DNA from: Fasciola hepatica | Taxonomy: Eukaryota; Platyhelminthes; Trematoda; Plagiorchiida; Fasciolidae | Length of the DNA stretch: 64,000 bases | Reading direction: 5' to 3' | NCBI GenBank assembly: GCA_948099385.1 | Contig: CANUEZ040000167.1 | Span: 4,191,001 to 4,255,000 of the forward strand | Shown here: one piece after another, positions 1 to 12,442 of the stretch | Numbering within the stretch: position 1 is the first letter of the stretch | How the letters are laid out: every line of letters begins with the position of its first letter | Position numbers and translations under genes: made by a program | Notes under the pieces: generated by a model | Seen by the model: only the letters and a program-made list of their open reading frames with translations | The model's database searches: none | Told to the model about the DNA's origin: nothing

Positions 1-1784
1 AGTGAAACCAGGAGGCCTTGAAAAGAGCTTAACAACGGTTGCTACTCTCGACTGACTTGCCTGCTGCAGCCCTCTACCAAACCGGTATGTCTTAACATAT
101 CTCAAGCTTCAAAGCAACAGTCTTTTAGTAGGATAATTAGTTACCAGATAATCGTCTTCATGCTTTTCTCCAAGCTGACATCTTGCATTATATCTCATAT
201 ATAACCGACAGTTCTATGTGGAAGGGTATAATTGTCCATACCTGCGACGCTTCCTCTCAACAATCAGGCTGTTCTGGGTTGAAGCACGCCTTTGAATTTA
301 AGTTAACTCCACTTTAGTTTGCACAGAAAATGTATTGGTCATTTTCAATCAGGCTTCCGGGGTTCCTTCGATAGGGCGTGCACAAGTTACGCACCTAAAG
401 CTCCACCGTGTATTTCGTCGAATCTTCGGTACGAGTAACGGCGGCGTGATGCGTCACCCCATATTAACAGCAAGAGGTTTTATGTACCGTGGGCTCTTGC
501 TGAGAAGGCTTGCTACAGTAAAAATGTCAACTTCGACTCACAAAAGGCCCATTCTTTACCCTCCATGCATTTAGTTTAGACGACAAACTCTCGCGACGGA
601 AAATGATCCCGTTAAACTTTTGATCTGAGGCCCTCTTGAAGGCTTGGAAGTCTTGCAGCTCAATCTTTCCGCCAGGCCTTCTGTTTCAAACGCCAACTAC
701 TCTGTTGCTAAGAAGCCATCTGGTGAACAAATTAGACCAAACCTTCTTCGGCTTTTCGTGTGAATATTTCTGGCCTACGAGGAGATAGCGCTAATGGCTG
801 TATAAATTGCCCGTCGAGAGCCTTTTGTGCAGCAACGTCGTACTTAAAATGGAAAGTAATAATGATGGTATATTTGCCAGCGGTTTCCGCGAGGCACGCA
901 CAAAACCCTGATTGGAGTGAACTATAATATACATCATAATGGTGTGGTCTTGAATTTGGGCGACAGTGCATAAAGGCTCCCCAGAGTTTGAACGTATCAA
1001 AATTGTGAACGGTTTAAGCAGCAAACACTAATCAGGCGTAGTTCGAATTTTGCTATCCAGATCTACAGAAGGTCTTTGATCCGGTTATAATGATAAGACC
1101 AGTATATTTCACAGCCTTGGCCAGGAAGCACGCCTGAGGGCATGATCGATGCGTACATTGTCACAAGGTGAACAAAAATTGCAGCTTATGGAAGGAAAAC
1201 TCTGCCACTCTAGAAAAAAGGGAATAAAAATGGCTGAGTTTAAATGGACAGTAGTTGCAACGGTTTATACCGTAAATTTGAGTCAGCCTTGATCTCGTCT
1301 CCGGCGATAGTGGAGAACCGGCAGGGCACACAGTTGTTGAAACGAATATTGCCTCAGAGGGCAAAAGATACAGCGTAGGCAGGGATGATGCATAAGTGAG
1401 GGGTGGAGCTTTTCAAAGCACACCGAAAGAAGTACACAGGAAATAACTGAAAAATGAAGCCCAGGAGGAAGTTCATGAATGTGTAAAATGCCAAGATACT
1501 GCAAACAAGGTGAAATGAGGACCAGGAGTTATGGGTGTCATCCAGGGACATGAATCCGAAACTGGTGGGAGGCGGTGGAGTCCCAAGATGTTAGAAATGA
1601 AATGCTTAGCGGGATATCACCAAGCAGGAAGAAAGTAATGAACCAGAGAATGGGGTAAAGGTGACGTCCTGGACTACTTCTGAAGGTGGATTCCGCTGGG
1701 CTGGAGGTGGGTTTCAACAAAAGGCCCGGCCGGAACCCGGCCGGTTTTCGACCAGGCGAACCCAAACGTAAACCGGCCATAAAC

Positions 1785-2114
1785 CGATCGGGCTGCTGGC
1801 CTAGAAACGGGTTTCAGCTGGGTTCACTTATAAGTTTGTCACGTATGCAGCCCTCACCCGCAATACCACGCCAAACACATCCCGACCTGACGACTTCGGT
1901 TTCCCTCTGATCATATGCCGCGCTTACGTCCCATTCCGTATCATGGAAACTAAAAGGCGGTGAGAAATGATGTCCGCTTTGTTTACAAAAAATGCAAGAT
2001 GTACTGATCGTTTGATATTTCCAATTTACTTGTCCGTGTTTGTCATTTTTCACGATTCCCTCTTTATTGTCCCTAAAGAGGAAAAAATCAAATTAATTTC
2101 ACCGCACAACTAGT
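1785..2114 (-). repeat. Dispersed repeat, left outer arm (inverted partner at 24541-24878)
   Basis: Read on the minus strand this segment matches 24541-24878 on the plus strand with scattered substitutions and small indels. Both copies run from a short block containing TAAGTGAACCCAG through a common A/T-rich body to ACTAGTTGTGCGGTGAAATT. No coding potential is visible. The flank at 1690-1785 is rich in CCGG words and so is the flank of the partner. The family was not recognised; it may be a non-autonomous DNA transposon or an old host repeat. Confidence 0.75.
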
Positions 2115-2504
2115 CAATAGTTGATTGCGATAGGCACAAAATAAATAAGTATTCTTCCGCATTTTGTGATGCGCCTTCATCGTGAATATGAGATACATGT
2201 AACCGGGGAAATTAAAATAACACTGGGTTTGCCCTGGGTTGGAAGATTTTGTAATTTCCCCGGAGAGTTATATTCAAACTAGCAGGACGATTCATATCTA
2301 GCGTTATCTTTCTTCCTATGCGATATCTCTTTCAACGGTACGCCGATAGAAATTGCATGTCTTAGCTGTCAACAATGACTTACATGATCCACATGTGTCT
2401 TAATTTATCACACAAAACCATAGCATTGCACAAAAAGCATGTTGTCACCTACCTTTACGTAAACGTGTGGAATACTTGAAGAGTAGATTAGCGGCAAAAT
2501 ACAG

Positions 2505-2700
2505 TGGTGTGCGTATCATGCCTGCAAACGTATAAGGGAACCCAACTGGAGCCCGTTCCTGGCCCGGGCGAAGCCCAGCCGAGTTACTTCCGGTTCCCGG
2601 CCGGTTGCCCTCTGCGAACCTGGCCTGGACCCGGTCCGAATTCAGCCCAAGCCCGCTCCAAACCTGGACCGTGCCTCTCTCCACACACCCTCCTAGTCAA
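2505..2700 (+). repeat. CCGG-rich block resembling the end of the 1785-2114 repeat
   Basis: This block contains CAAACGTATAAGGGAACCCA followed by CCGG-rich sequence. It resembles the outer end of the neighbouring repeat (1690-1845 read in reverse) and 24815-24960 read forward. Together with 1690-1845 it makes a roughly 1 kb unit with two diverged ends facing outward, as terminal inverted repeats would. The ends are too diverged to set borders by eye. The interval 2115-2505 is A/T-rich and I see nothing else in it. Confidence 0.4.
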
Positions 2701-2791
2701 CTGGTGCAGCATCAATCTAAGACGAAGCCCGAAGCTTCGCCAAAAATAAATCTTTTTACACTAAAACTGGTCTATCTTTTGGAAAAGTGGC

Positions 2792-3070
2792 TGTGTAAAC
2801 GATTTTCTAAATATTGTTAGAAATACACAGACTGCTGTGGTGTACGCGACCTAAAGAAAAACGTAATCAATGGAAGCTGACCGTCGATTTAAACAGACCC
2901 CTTTGATATTGTTACGCAATCTCTGACAGCCGAACTAGGAAATATTTATAATTTCCAATTCTTTAGAAAGAATTATGACCACTTATGACATTCTTTACGA
3001 ATAAAATTGCTGACTAACGAACCCATCCTAAATCCGTTCCTGGACTAGCTAATTGAATGGTCTGATTGCT
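2792..3070 (+). repeat. Dispersed repeat, left inner arm (inverted partner at 23985-24247)
   Basis: The reverse complement of 23985-24247 aligns here over about 260 bases with high identity, through the block with GACTAACGAACCC and a roughly 60-base region around the TATTTATA word. It lies about 0.2 kb upstream of retrotransposon copy A. Its partner lies upstream of the minus-strand copy F, so the repeat precedes a family-1 element in both places. It could be an ancient insertion hotspot, part of a longer 5' region, or one end of an inverted duplication. Confidence 0.75.
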
Positions 3071-3725
3071 TCAATGGTTTTGTTTGTTCTCCATCCTGAG
3101 ACATTTGCGGACGACGGATACCACATCCTTTTTATTTAGATAGTTTCCACTGCATGGGCGTTCGTCACTCGCAATTAACAAGGTGTGGACTATGCCAGGA
3201 GTGATATATCAGCAGGAGACTGCCATAGTTGACGCGTATTATCTTTTGAGTATAGTTCTCTTTCGCATTAAGGGTAATGTTGTCAAGACAGTCTTATCGA
3301 TCTTTGGGCAGCGTGAACGGCAGTAATAGCAGTAATAACAGTAATAGTTACCTAGTCTGAAGCGTCAAATAGTCCGTGGTAATAACTGCGACACACCACC
3401 GTGGGTCCATAACTTATTACCGCGAAAAATCAACACAACCCTATAATAGGAAATCTAAACCTTTACCTGCAACAAATCACCCCTTGTGAGCCCATCTATA
3501 AAATACTCAGCGATTGTTTGCTGAATCAACCCTTTTAGTTATCGTTTCCTCCTTGGCTAAAACTCTAACCCCCCTTCGTCCAAGCAGTGAAACCACCTGG
3601 TCAACCCTATTTGCAAACATCCTAGGTGACTTCCCATAGAATTTCATCTCCGTTCCGTACCAAGGCTTCTTGCAGTTGCTAAATTTTTAATAAAACTAGT
3701 TGGTTGTCCGAAGCCTGCAGTCACA

Positions 3726-4822
3726 ATGCGCAATTCCAAAAGAAGCAGACCGGACGGTAAGATTTTGCCACGCGTAGCCGTACGTCTCCCAATCACTACG
3801 CCATGCTTCGTCTTATTTACGAACATCCATGATGACGCAAATAACAAGATTGACAGTCTCTTACAACACGTTAGCTCACTCGAATCGTGGATTGAAGCTT
3901 CTGACAGAGCCACCAGAATTCTGACACCACTGGCTCAACTCCTCGAGCCCTCTATAGTAACTACGGACTGTAGCTTAGTTGCCACTTCGTTGACAGCATA
4001 TCTGCAGAGGTTTCAAAACGAATAAGAAACTCGAATCACGCCATTGTGTTTAACATTCCCGATAGGTCCCCACTCAACATGGTCAGCAGTACCTTGCTGA
4101 AGGCCGCTGACATGGAACGTGTGATATGCCGTGCCAGCAGACTACGCAAACAAACACAACGACACCAATGCCCTCTACTTTTCCAACTTCCGGACTCACT
4201 GACAGCCAGTGAGTTCATTCACAAACAAACAGTTATTGCTATTAATTCGCCATATAAGAACATTCGAATAGCACCCGACAAAACGCCACTACAGCGAGAA
4301 GTGCTGAGAAAGTTGAACTCTCGCAAACATCCAAGGCAGGAATCCGCCCAAAAGACACCTAACCCCATCATTCCCTTAACCTGCTCTATGCAACCAAAGT
4401 CTATCAGACAACGACTGTCTGATGTAGACCTTGACGCAACGCCTGGGCCTTCTTCAAATCCACCAGTTTCCAAGCGCCCTAGGCTCGTCAATAGTGTCGC
4501 AGATGCCTGGGACTCGAATCCACCGAGTCCTGTCAGACAGCTTAGCTCTGTGCCTCAGAAGCAGCTACCTAAGTCGTGTAGCCTCCCTGACCTAACAACT
4601 TTGCATCAGTCTCCCAAGGCGACGCATAAATCAAAGTATGGTCGTTCTTGTCCACACCACATAGCAACGACTGAAACCCATCCGTGTGACCGCACCATAC
4701 CATTGGCAGGTCATTTTCGTTCGAATCAAACCCGTCAGAATTCAGGGCATACTCCCGTTAACAAGCTGCCAAGAAGTAGCGTACCTAAGGACACAACCTC
4801 ACTGTTGCAATCTAACTTATAA
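3726..4822 (+). pseudogene. ORF1 protein of copy A, frameshifted
   Basis: The reading begins at ATG 3726 (99 codons), stops at 4025 and resumes in another frame at 4046 for about 258 codons to TAA 4820. The C-terminal half carries the family's conserved core: a VFNIPDR motif, a Cys/Arg-rich stretch, a phenylalanine-rich FQLPDS segment with REF/SEF, and the DKTPLQREVLR motif. The same core is in copies D and E. The DRTPLQRE-type ending resembles the RRM-like nucleic-acid-binding domain of CR1/Jockey ORF1 proteins, so a role as RNA-binding chaperone is inferred. The N-terminal frame break at about 4025-4046 inactivates this copy. Confidence 0.7.
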
Positions 4823-4825
4823 CCA

Positions 4826-6728
4826 ATGGGCCGAAAGTTGGTAACGATCTACACTAGTGTAGCTCAGCCCCCAATGCAGAGTGTCGATACCAACGGTAAC
4901 ACATGGACGCAAATCCAGAATTCGGCAACCCACACTCCATCACTACTGAAGGCCTCAACATTTAGTTCATTAGGCAACGACCGCCTTATATCACCAGCCT
5001 ACACCCCGAACGTCATGCAAAGATTAGAAGCAAACAGACACCTTTGTGGGATGTCACTAATGCCGGGACCTACAGTTTCTGCTCCCAAAATAGATAGTTT
5101 CTCAAACCGTAATTCCTCCCAGCAAAATCCCCGCTCTACGCGCATTTATACGGACGATGCTGGCAAAGCACCTCACAGCTATTATTCAAGGCTGCATCTG
5201 CCTAGCTCTTCATTTCCTAACTTTTCCGTGCCTCCAAGGTTCATCCCGCTAGTTCCTTTACCATGCCAAAATGTTCGTTTTGCCCCACCACAAGCGTTTT
5301 ACCCGCAGGACGCATCCACAAACCCCCTCCGAGTAAATTTTTACCTACTCTGTGGCATACAATCCCACAATCTTTCGTCTCTTCTAGCCATGATGAAACA
5401 CTTTCCAATACCGGCACCTTACCAGTCGTTCATACCCTCGGTAGCACACCGAACTCCGAAGGCCAACTACGCAACACTACGTATTACCAATACCTCCTTC
5501 GAAAATGACCTCCATATACCCCCTGCCAACCGCCGATTCCTATCCTACCCCACCCAGGCAAGTCACATCGATGGGCGGCGAAGCCACCCCAAACTCTTTT
5601 AGTCCCTACCCTCTGAGGCATGCTCTTACCACTCAACAACCAATACCAAGGTTGTCACGTGGGCAAGCCAATACCTTCCATAACCACGTATTCTATCACT
5701 GCACTGGGGCATCGAACGATCCCAACGAATCAGGACAGGTGGCAGGACTACTTCGTCTAGAGTCTTCTCTTTCACCCCGTAATAACCCTAAATTATTTAC
5801 TTTCGGTTCGTCCGCGGCTGCTTCTTCTGAAGCCGTGGCGGAGGCATCCAACGCTCACTTTTCCTCCTCTTCGGTAATAGCCCCAACTCACGCCCCTCAC
5901 CGTGCACTTCCTCCGACCAACAACTCCCATACGTTACCTAACCCTGACACTCACTTCCACATGAGTGGGTTGTCGTTCATCTTATTTAACTCGCGATCCA
6001 TCTTAAATAAGCTTCATCACTTAAAAAATTATCTCATAACCTCCAGTCCTGACATCATCTTTATTACTGAAACCTGGCTCACCGAACACACCAGCACAAG
6101 CGAAATTATGCTTGAAGGGTACAAGGTTTTTAGGGTAAATAGGATCGACAGATGCGGAGGTGGGTGCCTTGTGTACGTACAGCACGCCCTTCCAGTGGTG
6201 CCCATCAGACATGCCACACTCGACTCAATTCCGGATTCTCTATGGCTCACAATTCGGTTCTCAACTGTAGTCATGCACATTGGTTGTGTCTATCGCCCGC
6301 CCTCATCTACTATTGCAGATTTAACTCCTTTAATTGAAGCCTTTGATTACCTTTCACTACTAACTTCGGCAGCTAAAATCATAGCCGGTGATTTTAACTG
6401 GCCTAAAATATCCTGGCGAAACCTCACGGCACCTCCCAACTTGATAGATTTTGTGTCCCATACTCACATTGGGGGCTGGGTGCAACACCTTAAAACCCCT
6501 ACTAGAAACGCCAACATACTAGATCTAATATTCACCCACAGCGTTTCCCACTTTTCGGTTTCCGTTCTGAATACATTTTCGGGTAACGACCATATGATAG
6601 TGGCTGATAATCTTTCATCCGATCCCTATCCATCAGACTATCCGACCCCAGTCAACAATCCCGTCCGTTTAAATTGGAACCCCCTGCCCAATCTCATCCG
6701 TAATCAAGATTGGAGCAGTTTTTTCTAA
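4826..6728 (+). pseudogene. ORF2 N-terminal part of copy A: linker plus APE-like endonuclease
   Basis: Positions 4826-5602 encode a Pro/Ser/Asn-rich linker. The frame then shifts near 5505-5602 and continues open to TAA 6728. The endonuclease (about 5961-6610) shows the exonuclease-endonuclease-phosphatase motifs in order: NSRS, ITETW with the metal-binding Glu, a GGGCLVYV strand, VYRPP, AGDFN, LDLIFT and GNDH, where most relatives have SDH. Its job would be to nick target DNA to prime reverse transcription. Apart from the Ser-to-Asn change the active-site residues are present. The stop at 6728 cuts it off from the RT, which continues in a different frame. Confidence 0.8.
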
Positions 6729-8826
6729 CGGCTGACCCCCAACAAGCGGCTGATCACTTTTACTTTAACATGGGCAACTGCCTCCTGAAACTTAGCCCAA
6801 TATCCCAAAACTCCTCCCTTAGGAAGTCTAAGCTTGCATCTCTCCAACGAAAATACCTTAAGATGCAAAGACTTTACCTCCAAAACCACGACTTCTCTCT
6901 TTTCATAAGGCTAACGCGTCTCACTGGTATTATCCGGGACCTAAAAAAAACAGCTCCGTAAAGAAAAATCCAAAGCCCTAAGGCATCCCAATGAAGCATT
7001 GAAACTCTCACTCCTACACAAATCTAGGAATTCGGCAACGGATACTATGATCCAACATGTCGTATTACCGAATAAAACTTCGGCCACCTCCCCTTCTGAT
7101 ATCGCTGAGGCCTTCAACCATTACTTCGTCAATTCCATGGCCCTCGCCTCAGACACAGCACCCCCACATTCTATGGCTATTACCAGCTCTTCCTTATCTA
7201 CCCTAACCTTTGAAGTAAACTATTTCCAGGCTCATATCATGCTATAAAGCATCTGCGCGTCCTGGACCAGACGGGTTGCCCCCAGCTGTAATCATTATCG
7301 GTGGATCGGACCTTCCACTTTTACATTTGAACCTATTCACCTTGTAACTCAAATTTAGTTTGGTACCGTCGAACTGGAAGCGTTCAGTCATCATTCCGCG
7401 ACATAAAAAAAGACCTGTCCACGAACTTGCTAACTACCGTCCCATCAAACATACCCCTATCATTTCCAGAATAATGGAAACGATTATCAAAGATGGCATT
7501 ACTACCCATCTTCTCGCTTCTAACCTTCTTAGCGATACGCAGCACGGGTTCCTCAAATCGCGATCATGCACCACACGTCAGTTTGACTTCCTCAACCTAG
7601 TCACTAAGGCTGTTGATAGCGGGCAGGCATTAGTAATTGTCTACCTAGATTTGTCGAAGGCTTTCGACCGTGTTTCACACCTGCATCTTATCTCCAAATT
7701 GCGTTCGTTCGGCATTGGTGACCCGCTGCTTTCTTGGCTGAAATCTTATCTTGCTCATCGTTTGCAAGTGGTCCTCACCAACGGACATACTTCTAAACCG
7801 AAACATGTCACAAGTGGCGTTATACAGGGAAGCTTACTGGGTCCTCTCCTATTTCTCGTACATTAACGACGCATTGGATCTAGTACACCACGGCACGCCA
7901 TTCTTGTTTGCAGACGATATAAAAATAATTTTCTCTTTCAATTCTAATGATGCTATCCCTACTCTTTGCAACATTTCCGCTGACCTCGCAGCACTTGACC
8001 GCTGGTGCCACACCCGGAGGATGAGCTTTTCCATTGATAAGTGCGAGGTCCTAACCTATAAGTTCCAATTTCCCCCTGGATCCTTAACTCTTGGTGGGTT
8101 CCCAATAGCCAGTCGACCTACTATCCGCGATATTCCTGCTCCCTCAACTTTTCTGAGCACGCCGCCATCCAAGCGGCCAAGGCTAGAAGAAATGTGGCCC
8201 TTCTCTTCGGCTCCTTTCGTCTCCGGGACAGCATCATCAGCATCTACAAATCCCACGTCAGGCCTTTACTCGCATCTTGCCCAATAATATTTTCTAGCAT
8301 GACGAAATTCGACAGAGTTGCGATTGAAAGCATACAGAGGCGTTTCACCAAACAAGTACTCGGTTAGTTCACGTCTTCAAGATATAGAGAACGATGCCAA
8401 AATCTGAATCTTGACCCACTCTGGCTCCGCCGCTTAACACTAAACTTAGTCTTTTTGTATAACTTGCTCCAAAACCGGTCTTTTTCCTTTGACCCAGTAA
8501 GCTTCTCCCGTGAAACCCCCTACTCACTTCGGCACAGGCCTTTTACTGTCCCTTCTAGTATAGCTAAGTCGGCCATACGGTCACGTTTCTTCCTTCTTCT
8601 CTACTCCAAAGTCTGGAACAAGTTGCCCATCACCCTTCGAGCTTTACAAACCAAGTCCCAATTTCTGTCGGTACTCATCCCATATCTCAGCGTCACCCGT
8701 GCACTACAGTTATCTAATATGTTCATGGCAGAGGGGCCTCGACTTCTAATACCAATCCCTTCTCCGACTCTGCTCCCTTCAATTAAGGACACCATCAACA
8801 ATAGACAGTTTCATCTATCTGACTGA
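6710..8826 (+). pseudogene. Reverse transcriptase of copy A, multiply frameshifted
   Basis: Pieces in different frames cover the domain in the usual order. 6710-6961 is the EN-RT linker with a Lys/Arg-rich helix. 7360-7866 has the NYRPI motif, QHGFLKSRSC, the motif A strand YLDLSKAFD and motif B SGVIQGSLLGP. 7751-8287 has FADDIK, the catalytic Asp pair (motif C). 8455-8826 has the C-terminal YSKVWNKLP signature seen in CR1/Jockey RTs. At least four frame changes lie between 6728 and 8455, so no enzyme can be made. Family-1 relatives with the same pieces are copies B, D, E, F and G. Confidence 0.85.
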
Positions 8827-9090
8827 GTTCTCAAAGTTAGACTACCTATGACCATTTCCCTAATGAACCAAACAACTGGAAATGCCACTTATTTCAACCA
8901 CTTTTCTTCCACCTAACCCCGTAGTTTCTGTCACTCTTTTGCCTCGTCCTTTACTGGTTTTTATATGCCTCCATTAACCGTTGATCCGCAGGAGGGACAC
9001 ACCCTGACTGCTGCTTTTCATCTGCTCCCCTTTTCCACGTAACTCCCCCTTCTTAGCCCTTTTTTCAACTCCTGTCATCTACTGCGGAGG

Positions 9091-11190
9091 AACAAAGGGA
9101 AACTCACGTCAGTCCAATAGGAAGCTGTCGGAGAAGCTTTCACGCCTTTCCGTAAGATTGCAATCGGGTTAGCTAGCAAACGAAGGGCTTCAGTAAAGGC
9201 TAATCCGACACGAGTCAGACTGTACTCCCTGGTCTCTAGGTATGACGAATGACATGTTAGAATCAGCCAGCACAAAACAATGTTCTCATTTGAGGTTTAA
9301 ATCCGGGCTTTGTGAAAGATAAAACGGTATCCATCAGTACCCGAAATAGATGGTGAGAGCGAGCGGCAGTCTGGGAGACGTTCCACCCGGGAATTCTGAC
9401 AAACATTTTGCCGGTCAGTTGGCTTATGTGAGATATAAAAATTGAGAGAGGAGGGCTTGATCCGCAAGAGTATGTGGAAAGCTGATGCGCTACTGCCGAT
9501 TTGGGCACAAACAGAAAAACCAGTGGCACAGCTGGCAAGGCTATGGCGCAGCCGTGGGGTTTTTACCGGCCGAAAGCTACCTGCTTGTGGCCGGTGTTTG
9601 TTCGCCGGAGGTAGCTTGTGAGTTGAGCTGTGGCTTCGAGAGTGGGTTGGTTGCTGCAACATGTGGAACATCCCCTATTTGGGAAGTTGAGGAAAGATAG
9701 ATAGATAGATAGATAGACAAGGAAAATGTGTAGCTGGTGTCGGTTGTTGGTTGCTACTAGATGGGGAACTGTAGAAGTAAGCATCGCTTGGGTTCTAGAA
9801 CAACGAGAAGGCTGCATTTTCATAAAGGCGACGAGTGATAGAAAAGCATGAGCGGGAAAGTTGAACGGTTTTCTCCAAGCTCTTTTATTATTTTTCAGGC
9901 CTCATTGAGGCAGGTGTTTGTCATCAGCTGCTCCCATCTAATGTCCGGCCCAGTGGGCTGGTAGGCAAGGCTAATGTGGCAATGGTAGTCAACATAGATT
10001 TACATGATAGTTTGCGTAAGGAGGGTATGGGGTGGTTGAAACTTAGAGCGGGAGGTAGGTAAGCATATGTGGAGAGTCCAGTGCTCTCTCGTTCAGTCAG
10101 TTCCGTGCGGTTAAGCCAAGGGCTGGTCAACCTAACAGGAGAAATGTGGGCTTTCTCTTTCACAGGATTAGGTCGGAGCGGATGGAGGGCATAACCACAG
10201 ATAAGTGTTTCCCATTTCCTTCAAAGCCAGACTTCAGTGGCATTCGAAGATCGGATCAATATCACTAGGTCTCTCTTGTTTTCCCCTTCTTGTTTTCTGT
10301 TATCTTCTAACAGAAAGGTGGATGAGTCCGAATGGGAACTGTTCGCAGCCCCTTTGCCTGACCGCATTTTTATGCGTTTTTGTCTTTTTTCGCAAAAGCA
10401 GTGTGTGGTCTTTTTCACGTGCAGAAGAAGCTATACTGCGGGTGACTTTGAAGTCGATGTCGCTAGCATGGGTTGGGAGAATACAGAGTAGGACTCAGCA
10501 AACTTGCGGATTAGAGCGATGAATTTTTAAAGCTCAGACCGGCTTGCTTGTATCAGTCCCGTACAAAGCCCGACCATGCCTGCGACCATTAGAAACCTCT
10601 TCAGATAATCTGGTGTGAATGAGGTTAGCTTTGTTGACGAGAAATAGTCCGACGCATGAGAGAGAAGATGGAGGTCCTTCGTGGGTGGTGGATCCAGAGA
10701 TGAGACTAGAGAACAGGCCACAAAGTAGATATCAGAAAGCGGGCATTTGGGTGATAGGTTCTGTAATGAGATAACTGAGAAAGACGAGGTAAGGCTGGAC
10801 ACGAAAAATGGGTGTGCGGTGGTAGCCGAAAAGAATGGGAGGGAGCAAAATGATCCAGTAAAGGAGTGGACCGCAGAACATGGTATTCTGGGATCCCAAG
10901 CCACAAATCTTTTTGATGCTAGCAACAACAACAACAAAGGATAAACACTGGGCTAGTTGGCTGTGAGAGAACATGAATGTTGCTTGGAGTTGAGAGAAGA
11001 TGCAAGCGTTGAAATAATTACAGTTAAAAAATACAAAAAACCGTAAATACTACACCGGGCCTCCATTTTCCCTAGGTTATGTTTGGTTTTTATGTTTATG
11101 AAGCTTATAACCGTCTGTCATTTAGCTGAAAAGGCGTAAGAAAAATACCCAAAATTTTCTACGTAGCTTAACACTCTCGAAAAGTTCAAC
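9091..11190. other. No recognisable gene
   Basis: Frames are short on both strands and I recognise no domains. The only distinct feature is the GATA tract at 9696-9717. A 136-codon minus-strand frame at 10527-10937 is open, but its composition and lack of motifs do not support a gene. The stretch just before 11,190 is presumably the 5' UTR of copy D. Confidence 0.5.
9696..9717 (+). repeat. (GATA)n microsatellite
   Basis: About five and a half GATA units are read directly. There is no adjoining element border that I can identify. Confidence 0.9.
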
Positions 11191-11241
11191 TTGCTGACCC
11201 ATAACCTTTTCCTCTTCTGCACGTTAACTCCCGAACTACTT

Positions 11242-12399
11242 ATGGAAGCTCCAAATGGCCTCCGTAAACGTGCCAAGGTCCCGGGTGCAAATCAGGCAAT
11301 GCGTACCTTTAGGCTCAGAAAAACCAGAAACACTCAACCTCAATCTACACTCAGTCCATGCTCAGTACCTCTCGTTGATGTTTATGACGTAGTTAACAAG
11401 AAGATTAACGAAGTAGATCAAAGAGTGGCGGACCTGCATAACCAGATCCAGTACGTCGATGATATTCTATTAAAGATATCCCCTTTATCTAGCATAATGG
11501 AACCCACGCCTGTTGCTAATCGCCAGAGCCTAGTCATGGCGGGCCGCTTCTTAGACTCAGTTGCGACGGAAGTTCATAAACGTATAGCCAACCCCAAAAA
11601 CGCGATGGTTTTCAACATCCCTGATCGACTACCCCTTCCGTCAACCAAACTCGCCATCCTGAATGCCTGCAACATGGCACACCACAGGTGCTATTGCACT
11701 CGACTGCGCAAAAAATCACAATGCACCGACTGTCCTTCAAAGTTCCAATTCGCTGACGAAGTAACAGCTAGAGAATTCATAACTAGTTGGCAAATCATTG
11801 CCAATGCCACCCCATTCAAAAGAATCAGAATACTACCGGATAAAAAGCCCCTCCAAAGAGAGGTTTTGCGATCACTGAAAAGTGCCTTAGCTTCACCAGC
11901 GCAACCTGTGGCTGAAATATTAGTCGCCGCGTCTTCTCGCTGCTTGTCGAGCAACCCCGTAACACAAAAGCCCTCAGTTGTCTGCACCACTCTGGTTGAC
12001 CTAGATCTGACCCCATCTCCAGCACATCCCCCTAGTAAACGGCCCTGCCTTCTACCATCAACCTCCGTTTTATCAAACGGCAACGATATCCATGCCAAAC
12101 CCACTATTAGCCCAGGGCCACCAAAGTCCCGTGCGTCCAAGCCTGCCGCTGCTAATGCCAGCCTACTGCTCACCGTCTCACCACCGAAAAAGACTCCGGG
12201 GAAGTCTGTTGCCAACAGCCCGTCATGCTCTAACTCATGTCCCACCGTCTTGCGAACACGAATCGTTCATAAAGGGTATGATCTACTATGTGGCCAATCG
12301 TCCCATCGGCAAACAGGACCCTGTGACCCCCCACAGCTTTTAGCTACTCCGGCTACTCCCGTATTCCCCCCCCGTAAGTCTTCTCAGAATCCCATTTAG
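11242..12399 (+). CDS. ORF1 protein of copy D, open (about 385 aa)
   Basis: I chose ATG 11242 as the start; the frame is open a little further upstream but lacks an earlier ATG in the part I checked. The N-terminus is basic (RKRAKVPG), then comes a helical region with heptad-like spacing (VVNKKINEVDQRV), possibly a coiled coil. The conserved core follows: VFNIPDRLPLP, a Cys/His/Arg stretch, KFQFADEVTAREF and DKKPLQREVLR. The C-terminal third is Pro/Ser-rich. By family it should bind element RNA in the cytoplasm and in the RNP; this is inferred from the core motif. It ends at TAG 12397, and the ORF2 frame is already open at that point, so the two frames overlap. Confidence 0.7.
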   Translation: MEAPNGLRKRAKVPGANQAMRTFRLRKTRNTQPQSTLSPCSVPLVDVYDVVNKKINEVDQRVADLHNQIQYVDDILLKISPLSSIMEPTPVANRQSLVMAGRFLDSVATEVHKRIANPKNAMVFNIPDRLPLPSTKLAILNACNMAHHRCYCTRLRKKSQCTDCPSKFQFADEVTAREFITSWQIIANATPFKRIRILPDKKPLQREVLRSLKSALASPAQPVAEILVAASSRCLSSNPVTQKPSVVCTTLVDLDLTPSPAHPPSKRPCLLPSTSVLSNGNDIHAKPTISPGPPKSRASKPAAANASLLLTVSPPKKTPGKSVANSPSCSNSCPTVLRTRIVHKGYDLLCGQSSHRQTGPCDPPQLLATPATPVFPPRKSSQNPI

Positions 12400-12442
12400 A
12401 ACCCCCACCAAGCACTCCAAGTACACCCCAAATAATTCATAC

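Larger units (their letters stand above)
3290..9090 (+). mobile_element. Family-1 CR1/Jockey-like non-LTR retrotransposon, copy A (decayed, nearly full length)
   Basis: The order is 5' region, ORF1, proline/serine-rich linker, APE-type endonuclease, reverse transcriptase, RT C-terminal region and pyrimidine-rich 3' UTR. The 5' border is set by similarity to copy B (49.6 kb): both share a block around AATAACTGCG and the sequence before ORF1. The 3' UTR aligns with copy B near 57.5-57.65 kb, which puts the visible end near 9.09 kb. No LTRs or flanking duplications were identified. Several frameshifts and stops make this a dead copy. A short run of about three CAGTAATA units lies at its 5' edge. 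Confidence 0.8.

Noticed and set aside
10527..10937. 136-codon minus-strand frame as a host gene
   Set aside because: No motif, low-complexity start (poly-Leu from a CAA repeat) and no related sequence elsewhere in the window.
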